From the NCBI RefSeq assembly GCF_963378105.1, contig NZ_OY726398.1, positions 1,674,001 through 1,738,000 of the forward strand: DNA of 64,000 nt, read 5' to 3'. The first letter of the stretch is position 1. Every line of letters starts with the position of its first letter. The translations under genes and the position numbers were made by a program. Shown piece after piece: positions 50,369-59,500 of this stretch. The DNA is from Mycolicibacter sp. MU0102. Lineage in GTDB: Bacteria > Actinomycetota > Actinomycetes > Mycobacteriales > Mycobacteriaceae. Under the pieces are notes generated by a model. The model saw only the letters and a program-made list of their open reading frames with translations, did not search any database and was not told the origin of the DNA.

Positions 50369-51883
50369 GTGACAGCGAACCGGGGGATCGACGCCGAGTT
50401 TATGGCCCTGCCCCGCCACGAGCTGGCCGACGCCGCATTGTCGGCGGCCAGAGCGGCCGGCGCCGAGCATGCCGACCTGCGGATCCACCGGATCGCGACC
50501 GAGGTCATCCGGCTGCGCGACGGTGAGTTGGAGACCGCCGTCGTCAACCGCGAGCTCGGTTTCGCGGTGCGGGTGGTGGTCGACGGCACCTGGGGTTTCG
50601 CTTCGCATGCCGAACTGGCCCCGGCCGTAGCGGCTGATACCGCCCGCCGTGCCGTGCAGGTCGCCAAGACGCTGGCGGTGCTCAACGCCGAACGTGTCGA
50701 ACTGGCGGCCGAGCCGGTATACCGCGATGTGACGTGGGTGTCGGACTACCTGATCGACCCGTTCGAGGTACCTACGGCGGACAAGATCGACGTGCTGGAG
50801 GACTACGCGGGTCGGTTGCTCGCCGCCGACGGGGTGCACCACGTCACGGCTTCGTTGACCGCGGTCAAGGAGCAGACTTTTTACGCCGACGTGTTCGGAT
50901 CGTCGATCACTCAGCAGCGGGTGCGGCTGATGCCGGTCTGCGATGCGGTCACCGTCGGACCGGACGGTTTCGACTCGATGCGAACGCTGGCACCGCCGAC
51001 CGCGCGCGGTTGGGAAGCGGTGGCCGGTGACGAGATCTGGGACTGGTCGGCCGAGCTGTCCGAACTTCCGGTGCTGCTCGCCGAGAAGGTCAAGTCGCCC
51101 AGTGTGACCGCCGGACCGACCGATTTGGTGATCGACCCGACCAATCTGTGGCTGACCATCCATGAATCTATCGGGCATGCAACCGAATACGATCGAGCTA
51201 TCGGTTACGAGGCGGCCTACGCGGGGACGTCGTTCGCCACCCCGGACAAGCTCGGCACCCTGCAATACGGCTCGCCGGTGATGAACGTGACCGCCGACCG
51301 CACGGTGCCCTACGGGTTGGCCAGCATCGGCTACGACGACGAAGGCGTCGCGGCCCAGAGCTGGGACCTGGTGCGCGACGGGCGTTTCGTGGGGTATCAG
51401 CTGGACCGAGTGTTCGCGCCCAGATTGGGGCAGTCTCGTTCCAACGGGTGCTCATACGCCGACTCGCCGCACCATGTCCCGATCCAGCGAATGGCCAACG
51501 TGTCACTGCAGCCGGGAACCGAGGACCTGTCCACCGCAGATCTGATCGGCCGAGTGGACAACGGCATCTACATCGTCGGAGACCGATCGTGGTCGATCGA
51601 CATGCAGCGCTACAACTTCCAGTTCACCGGGCAGCGGTTCTTCCGGATCCGCGACGGCCGGCTCGACGGGCAGCTGCGTGACGTGGCGTATCAGGCGACC
51701 ACCACCGATTTCTGGAACGCGATGGAGGCCGTCGGCGGTGCCTCGACGTGGCGGCTGGGCGGGGCGTTCAACTGCGGCAAGGCGCAGCCCGGTCAGGTGG
51801 CCGCGGTCAGCCACGGCTGCCCCTCGGCCCTGTTCCGGGCGATCAACGTGCTCAACACGCGCAGCGAGGGGGGCCGGGAATGA
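50369..51883 (+). CDS. tldD: TldD metalloprotease subunit
   Basis: 504-residue TldD-type protease subunit. HExxxH zinc site HESIGH at residues 265-270, followed by HATEYDRAIGYEAAYAGTSFATPDKLG, and SRSNGCSYADSPHHVPIQRMAN and HGCPSALFRAINVLNTRSEGG near the end. TldD/TldE complexes degrade peptides and mature some natural-product peptides. The stop overlaps the tldE ATG. Order matches Rv2315c-Rv2314c. Confidence 0.92.
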   Translation: MTANRGIDAEFMALPRHELADAALSAARAAGAEHADLRIHRIATEVIRLRDGELETAVVNRELGFAVRVVVDGTWGFASHAELAPAVAADTARRAVQVAKTLAVLNAERVELAAEPVYRDVTWVSDYLIDPFEVPTADKIDVLEDYAGRLLAADGVHHVTASLTAVKEQTFYADVFGSSITQQRVRLMPVCDAVTVGPDGFDSMRTLAPPTARGWEAVAGDEIWDWSAELSELPVLLAEKVKSPSVTAGPTDLVIDPTNLWLTIHESIGHATEYDRAIGYEAAYAGTSFATPDKLGTLQYGSPVMNVTADRTVPYGLASIGYDDEGVAAQSWDLVRDGRFVGYQLDRVFAPRLGQSRSNGCSYADSPHHVPIQRMANVSLQPGTEDLSTADLIGRVDNGIYIVGDRSWSIDMQRYNFQFTGQRFFRIRDGRLDGQLRDVAYQATTTDFWNAMEAVGGASTWRLGGAFNCGKAQPGQVAAVSHGCPSALFRAINVLNTRSEGGRE

Positions 51884-53247
51884 TTGGACCACAGCAGGTC
51901 ATCGACACCGCGCTAGCGGCGGCCAAGAGCGATAACACCCAGACCATCGTGCTGGTCACCGACCGGACCGAGGCGTCGTTGCGCTGGGCCGGTAACTCGA
52001 TGACCACCAACGGGGTGTCGAGCAGTCGAACCACCACCGTCATCTCGATCGTCTCCGACGACGAGGGCGCTCGGGTCGGTTCGCTGTGCTCGGCCGAAGT
52101 GGATCCGGCGCTGATCCCCGAGCTGGTCGCGGCCTCGGTCGAGGCGGCCGCGGGCGCACCGGAGGCCCGCGACGCCGCGGAACTGCTGGGCGGCACCGCC
52201 GTACCGCAGGACTGGGACGCCCCGGTTCCGCAGACCGGCGCGGAGGCCTTCGCCGACCTGGCCGGCTCGCTGAGTCGCGGCTTTCGGGGTGCGGACCAGC
52301 TCTACGGGTTCGCCCGCCACGAGGTGGAGACGACATTCCTGGCGTCCTCGACCGGGTTGCGGCGGCGTTTTACCCAGCCCACCGGGACCGTGGAGATCAA
52401 CGCCAAACGCAATGGTGCCAGCGCGTGGGCGGGGATCAGCACCCCGGATTTCGTCAACGTGCCGTGCGATTCCTTGCTGGAACAGCTCTCGACGCGCCTG
52501 GGCTGGGCGGCGCGCACCGTCGAGTTGCCGGCCGGACGCTACGAGACGTTGATGCCGCCTTCCACGGTTGCCGACATGATGATCTATCTCGGTTGGACGA
52601 TGAGCGGCCGCGGAGCCCAGGAAGGCCGTACCGCGTTGTCGGCGCCCGGCGGCGGCACCCGGGTGGGAGAGCGGCTGTCCGAACTACCGCTGACCCTGTA
52701 TTCGGACCCGCATGCGTTCGGCCTCGAATGTGCGCCGTTTGTGGCAACCGCCACCTCATCGGAGACCGCGTCGGTGTTCGACAACGGCCTGGACATCGGT
52801 TGCGTGGATTGGATCCGCGGTGGGGTGATCAACGCGCTGGCCTACCCGCGCGCTGCGGCCGCCGAGTTCGGCGTCCCGGTCGCCCTGGCCGCCGACAACC
52901 TGTTGATGACGGGCGGTTCGGCCAGCATGGACGAGATGATCGCCTCGACCGAGCGCGGGCTGCTGCTGACCACGCTGTGGTACATCCGCGAGGTCGATCC
53001 GACCACGTTGCTGTTGACCGGGCTGACCCGCGACGGCGTCTATCTGGTCGAAGACGGCAAAGTGACTGCGGCGGTGAACAATTTCCGGTTCAACGAGAGC
53101 CCGCTGGACCTGCTGCGCCGCGCCACCCAGGCCGGTATCGCCGAGCCGACGCTGCCCCGGGAGTGGGGTGATTGGGCGACTCGGGCGGTGATGCCGTCAC
53201 TGCGGATTCCTGATTTCCACATGTCGTCGGTGAGCCAGGCGCAGTGA
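51880..53247 (+). CDS. tldE: TldE/PmbA-type partner of TldD
   Basis: 455-residue TldE/PmbA-like subunit that lacks the HExxxH site and forms a heterodimer with TldD. Conserved features include RKRNGASAWAGIST-like VEINAKRNGASAWAG, YETLMPPSTVADMMIYLGWTMSG and TRDGVYLVEDGKVTAAVNNFRFNESPLDLLRRATQAG. ATGA overlap with tldD. Converges on the giant gene 12 bases later. Confidence 0.92.
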   Translation: MIGPQQVIDTALAAAKSDNTQTIVLVTDRTEASLRWAGNSMTTNGVSSSRTTTVISIVSDDEGARVGSLCSAEVDPALIPELVAASVEAAAGAPEARDAAELLGGTAVPQDWDAPVPQTGAEAFADLAGSLSRGFRGADQLYGFARHEVETTFLASSTGLRRRFTQPTGTVEINAKRNGASAWAGISTPDFVNVPCDSLLEQLSTRLGWAARTVELPAGRYETLMPPSTVADMMIYLGWTMSGRGAQEGRTALSAPGGGTRVGERLSELPLTLYSDPHAFGLECAPFVATATSSETASVFDNGLDIGCVDWIRGGVINALAYPRAAAAEFGVPVALAADNLLMTGGSASMDEMIASTERGLLLTTLWYIREVDPTTLLLTGLTRDGVYLVEDGKVTAAVNNFRFNESPLDLLRRATQAGIAEPTLPREWGDWATRAVMPSLRIPDFHMSSVSQAQ

Positions 53248-53259
53248 CGGCGGCCTGGA

Positions 53260-56200
53260 TCAACTGAGCTCGTCGAACCGCACGAGTGCGGCGTCGAGGT
53301 CGTCCCCGTCGAACAGCTCGGAACGGTTGACCAAATCGCCGTCGATGGTCACTACCTGGATATCTCGCCACTCGGCGTCGAAGCCGTCTTGTGAAGTCCC
53401 TCGGGACACATGGGTGACGACCGCTCCGGTGGTAATGAGCCGATGCACCGCTGCGATGTAGATCCAGGTGTCAGGCGAGTCTTCCCAGGCTGCCTCGAAG
53501 TACGCCAACATGCCGCCGGGCTCGAACGCTGCCCCGCGACGGTGGTCGATGTTCACCCAGTCTGGCGCCGTGATCGCAGCGACCTCGCGCCGGTTGAACG
53601 CGGCATATGCGCCGGTGACAACCGACCACGTCTGTGCGTACGCGGCGGCTTCGCCGGCCAGGTAACGGGCGTCGAGTTCGGCGAGGGCGGCGTCGATGTC
53701 GTCGACATCGAAGGTCACGGTGTACTGCATGAGACCGGCGGCGTCGACTTCCACGAGATGCAACACCTCGACGGCGACCGGTCGATCGGCATCACCGATG
53801 TCGCGATAGCCGTCGCGGGTCAGCGAGAGCCGAGATCCGCGGACCGCGATGGGTTCTACCTCCAGCCGCCAGGTGCGAGGGACCGTCTCCAAGGTGGCGT
53901 CGATGACTTTCCGCCGCTCGGGACCGTCGAGGACGGAGCGCAGGCCTTTCCGGCGGTCTTCGTAATGGCCATCTTCGTTGGCAAGGGCGAAGATCGCGTC
54001 CCCGTCGCGGCGGTTGAATGCCTCGGCAACTCGGACGCCGGTCCGGGTTGCTGCGTTCTCCAGTGCAGGCCTCATTCGGCTGAGGTCGTCGAAGCTGGCG
54101 AGCGCGGCGTCGAGGTCGGCCTCGTCGAATACTTCGCAGCGGCTGATCATTTCGCCCTCGACCGTGAACAGGACGACTTCGCGCCATTCGGCCTCGAAGC
54201 CGTCTCGCGAGGTCCCGTGCACCACTTGGGTGACGACCGCACCCAAGCCGTTCAGCCGATGCACCGCTTCGCTGTAGCACCCGACGTCGGGCGCGAGTTC
54301 CCATGTCGCGCGCATATAGGCGGCTAATGCACCGGGCGCGAACGCTCTCGCGCGACGGTGATCGACATTCTCCCAGTCGAGTTCGGGAAATTCGCGTTGG
54401 TTGAATGCGGCGTAGCCTGCCGTAATGACCGACCATGTGTGTGCGCAGGCCGCTGCTTCACCGGCGACGTAACGCGCGTCGAGCTCGGCGACGGCGGCGT
54501 CGAAGTCGTCGAGGTCGAATGTTACGAGCGCTGCGGCCCGGTGTTCGGTGTTGATCTCAAGCACGTTCAGTACCTGGGTGCGAAACGCCTCCGGCCGTTG
54601 GTCTCGCTCCGAGAAGCTGTTGCGCGTCAGGGTAAGAAGGGCGCCGCGGGTCGCTAGGACCGTCGGTACCACGTCTCTGAACAGGTCGGCGACGGCGCGC
54701 GCATCGGCCAGTTCGGCATCGCGTCCATGTCGGACTCCCGACCCCACCACTCGGCGGCGATCGTCATTGGAAAAATTGTCGTCGAGAATCGTCGCCAGGG
54801 CTTCCCAGTCGCGCGCGGCGAGGCACGCTAGGCATCGCTCTCCGACTTCGCTTGCCGTGTTCTCCAGCTGTTTCGGCGGGAAATGTAGTTCCGCGAATCT
54901 CGCGAGCGCGGTGTCGAGGTCAGTCTCGTCGAAAAGCTCGCAGCGGTTGACCAGGTCCCCTTCGAAGGTGGCCACAATGACCTCTCGCCATTGGGCGTCG
55001 AAGCCATGGTCCGACGTCCCCCGTGCCGCTTGGGTAAAGACCGCACCGCGTGTGCCCAGTCTGTGCACCGCCTCGATATAGACGTGAAAGCTCTGCGCTT
55101 CGTCCCATGAGGTGCGGATGTAGGTAGCCAAGTCGCCGGTCTCGATCGTTGTGATTCGGCGGTGATCGATGTTCACGCAGTCCGACGTCAGGCTGAGCTG
55201 TTGCCTGTTGGCTGCGGCATACGTTTGGGTGAGCGCCGACCACGAACGCGCATAGTCTGCCGCCTCGCCGGCGAGGTAGCGGGCGTCGAGCTCGGCGATG
55301 GCGGCGTCAAAGTCGTCGGCGTCGAACGAGACGCTCGTCGCCAACCGCCCGTCCGACGTGATCTCGCCGACGTCGAGTTGCTCGGCGAGGTATGCCTCGG
55401 GGCCTTGATTCCGGAACGAGAAGACGCTGCGGGTAAGGACGAGGTACTTCCCACGCGTCGCGACATCGCTCACTTCGACGTCGGCGATGCCGAGGTCGGC
55501 GACAGCTCGCATGTTGGTGAGGGCCGCGTCTCGACCGTGTCGAACTCCGGCGTTCACGGTACTTCGGTGATCGTCTTGGTAGTAATCCTCAGCCAAGAGA
55601 TCGGCCATAGCGTCCCAGTTGTGGACGGCGAACTCGGCCAGGAAGCGTTGGGACACCAGGCTTGCCGCATTGTGCAATCGCCGCGGCTTCTGCGGCTGCA
55701 GCTCCTCGAACCGCGCGAGAGCGGCGTCGAGGTCTGCTTCGTCGAACATCTCGCAGTGGCTGATCAGATCGCCGTCGACCGTGACAGTATCGACGAGGCG
55801 CCACTCGACGTCTAAGCCGTCTTGCGAAATCCCCTTGGCCACGTGGGTGATAACCGCGCCGTACTCGGTCAACCGATGCACGGCTTCGACGTAGATGATG
55901 TTCTGTGCCGTGTCTTTCAGAGCGACACGAAGGTACGCCATCAGGCCTCCGGGCCCGACGGTCGCAAGCGTACGACGGTCGACGTCGGTGAATCCGGGGA
56001 CTGTCGGCGGCGTTTCGCGTTTACTCATCGCAACGAAAGCCGTTGTGATCGCCGACCAGGTGTCAGCGAAGGCGGCGGCTTGGCCGGCGAGATAACGCGC
56101 ATCGAGTTCGGCCAGCGCATCGTCGACGTCGTCTGCATCGAACATGACGTGAGCCGCGATCTGATTGTCGTTGTTGATCTCGACAACACCGATCACGTCG

Positions 56201-56500
56201 CTTGAAGGCTCGGCCCAGTTATCGAAAGAGGTGCGGTAGCGGCAGAGGACGAGGCGATCTCCGCGGGCCGCAACGGCGGTCGGGTCGATACCGGTCATCC
56301 CAATCTCGGCAAAGGACCGCATGTTCACGATCTCAGCATTGCGACCGCGCCGGACCCCCGCGTTGGCCACCCGTCGACGGTCGTCGGTCAGAAACGTGTC
56401 AGCCAGGGTCTCGCCGATAACGTCCCAATCGCGGAGGGCGAAGGCCGCGAAGTGCAGCTCAAGCACTCGGCTGGCCTCGTTCTGCAGCGCACCGAGGGGC
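53260..56500 (-). repeat. Four diverged tandem repeats of about 807 bp coding for NTF2-like domain pairs
   Basis: A segment of about 45 bases coding for AELDARYLAGEA recurs near 53655, 54465, 55271 and 56085, spacing 806-814 bases, each followed by a B-type then A-type NTF2-like unit. Protein identity between pairs is clear by eye but moderate, so the duplications are not recent. Confidence 0.8.
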
Positions 56501-59500
56501 TGCTTCTCGAACCGGGCTTGGGCAGCGTCGAGTTCGGCGATCGCAGCGTCCCTGTCTTCGAGGTCGAACCACACCAACAGGCAAAGTCGGCCGTCATCGT
56601 CGATCCCGTAGAGCTGCAGGAACTCGTCGCGCGGCGCTCCCGGGCTTGTGTCGGCCGTGCCTACCTCTAACCGGGTGAGGGCCAGGTGCTGGCCTCGAAC
56701 GGCAAGAATCTCGTTGCGGTACCGCACCGGGGCTATCGTCTCGCGATAGTGTCTGGCCTCGCGTACCCACTCGTTGCTGGGACGATCCTCGGGGCCACCG
56801 CCGACGATTTTCCTGCGGCTTTCGCACGTGACGAGGGCCGCGACTTGGTTGTTTTCTATCTCATCCCACGCTTGGGCATCGTAAGTAGCGTCCAGCAGTC
56901 GAATCGCTCGCACGCACGCGTTGTTCAGTTCGTCGGTCGGCGCTCCGGACGGTGACGCGGGGGCCGGTGCGACCCGTTCGCCCAGCATCGCGCGTGCCTT
57001 GGCGGCAAGTGCCTCGGCGCCTTTCCGCTCGTAGAGCGCCGCGGCTTGTTCCGCGGCGGCCCGCGCCCCGGTCTCATCGCCGGCGGCAGCCAGCACCGTT
57101 GCCAGCGCCAGACAGGCATCGCCATGATCGACCAAGGCGTCGGTGCGCTGCGCCAGGTCGACTGCGGACTCGGCCATCTGCCGAGCCCCGGAATGATCGC
57201 CGCGGCGCGTCAACAGCAGCGCCCGAAGCGTGCGCCAGGCGATCGATGCCTTCAGTGCGTGTCCCGCGAGACGCTCACTCTCGGCGCACAACTCCTCGGC
57301 CTCGCCATCTCGGCCGAGTGCCAGGCAAGTGCGGCCCAGCAGAGCGGCGGCCTCGGCGGTGTCGGCATCCAGCCCCATGCGGCGGAAACCTTCGTACGAT
57401 TGACGCAGATGCGGCTCGGCGCCATCCGGGTCGTCGACAACCAGCTCAATGATTCCGGCGAACTGCTCAACTTCAAGCAAGGCATGGCGCAGGCCGATCT
57501 CGGTGACCGTGCGCCGTGCCGAGTCGATCATGCGCCGCGCGGTGGCGGCGCGGCCGCGGAAGGCCTCCAGGACGGCTTGGCATCGCGTCGATGTCGCCTC
57601 GACCGCAGGGGAATCCGTCGTGATGCGCAACAGCCGCACCACGTCCAGACAACGCCCGCCGGCACGCGGAACCGGGTTCGGACCCCACAGTGCCGCCAGG
57701 GGCGCGCCCGCCAGCACCGCGTTCACCCGACGCTGTTGACCTGCGCGCCGCGCAGCGGTCAGGGCGCTGTCCAGCGCGATCTCGCAGTCGCCGATTCGCC
57801 CAAGACGCGCAAGACATCCGGCCCGTACCGTGTGGGCCTTGGCTTCTCCCTCGGTGTCACCCAGTCCGGCCAGCCGGTCGGCAGCCGCGCCCAACGCGGT
57901 CTCGATCTCGTCCAATCTTTCCGGGTGCACCAGCATCGAAAGTTGGCCGTCGAAGCACGTCGCCCACGCGGCTAACCGAGCCGAATCGACTGTCGCTGCC
58001 TGCAACTGCGCGACCGCACGGGCGGCCGAGCCCACCTCCCCGGCGGCAAGTAGCGCCTCGCAGCGCGCGACCAGCAGCTCGGCGGTCTGATCGGCACGAT
58101 CGGGCAACTCGTCGTCGATCTCCTCCAGCGCGTGCAGTGCCTGGCCGTACAAATCGGCGGCGCCTTCGTAGGCGAGCCGCGACATCGCCTGATCTGCCGC
58201 ACGTCGGCAATACTCGACGGCTTTGGCCGCGTTTCCCGCCCACGCACATTCGAAATAGTGGTACGCCAGTTCCGCCAGCAGCTCGTCGTCTGCGCCGGAG
58301 CTGGCTTCCAGGGTGGTGGCGATACGTTGGTGCAGTCGCATACGCCGCACCGAGGCCAGCTCGGCGATCAGCGCCTGCCGGATGAGGGCGTGGTTGAACC
58401 GGTATCGCCCGCCGGACTCTTCGATGACGATACCGGCCTTGCAGGCCTCGTCGAAGGCATCGACGAGGTCCTGTTCGAGCACCCCCTCCACGAGGTCCAG
58501 CGCGAAGCGGCTGCCGACCACCGCGGCCGCGGCAAGGGCCTTGTTGGTCGCTGCTGGAAGCCGGGAAAGTCTGCGGCTCACGGCTTCACGAATACCCTGC
58601 GGCAAGGTGTTGGGATCCCAGACTCCACCGCTTTCGTCCACGTGGCGCAGTGCCTCGATCAAGAAGAACGGGTTGCCGCCGGTCACCGACACCAAAGCCC
58701 GGGCGAGCTGGTCGTCGTCGTATCCGGCCTCGGCGACATAGGCGGTCACGTCCTCGGCGTCGAGGCCGCTCAGCGCAAGGCGGTCCGCGGTGCCGTCGCG
58801 GTGAAGGTCGGCGAGCATGGAAGCCAGGGGATGGGATCGGTCGAGGTCTGTGCTGCGGTAGGTCGCGACGATCTGCACCCGGGTGTGGTCGCCGAAGCGC
58901 AGCAGATGCCGCAACAGCAGGAGCGTCGGTTTGGCCGCCCAGTGCAGATCGTCGAGTATCAGCACGACGGGCGCACTGGCAGAGGCGAGTTCGAGCAGCG
59001 CGACGACGGCGTCGAAAAGCGCGTAGCGCTCGGTGTCGGGGTCGGCGCGCGGCGGCGTGGACAGGTCGGGGAGTACTTCGGTCAGACCGGGAATCAGTGG
59101 GAGTAGTGCTTCAACGCCCCGCAATCCCCGCAGTCTTTGTGCCCCGATGCAGGGGACGAGTGAACGCAGTGCCTCGGCGAAGGGCTGATAGGGCGCACCG
59201 AGGTCCTCGTCGGATCGGCCGTACAACACGACGGCGCCTTGTCCGAAGGCCTGTTGCGACCATTCGCCGGCCAGGCGCGTTTTGCCCACACCGGGTTCGC
59301 CGGCAATCAACATGGCGTGAATGCCACCGGCGAGCGCGCCCTGCCACGCGAAGCCAAGTCGCTCCAGCTCGAGGACGCGACCCACGAACCGCCCGGGGCC
59401 GGTCAGTACCGCGGGGAGCTCGGGCCGCTCCAGGGGCGCATCGACGGCCTCCTCACGCTGCTCGGCGGTCTGAAGGCGGAGCTCGAACACATGCTCTGGG

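Noticed and set aside
57046..57975. 309-codon plus-strand frame opposite the giant gene, with several similar ones nearby
   Set aside because: All are antisense shadows of the continuous 2,497-codon frame, with Arg/Gln/His-rich composition and no domain.
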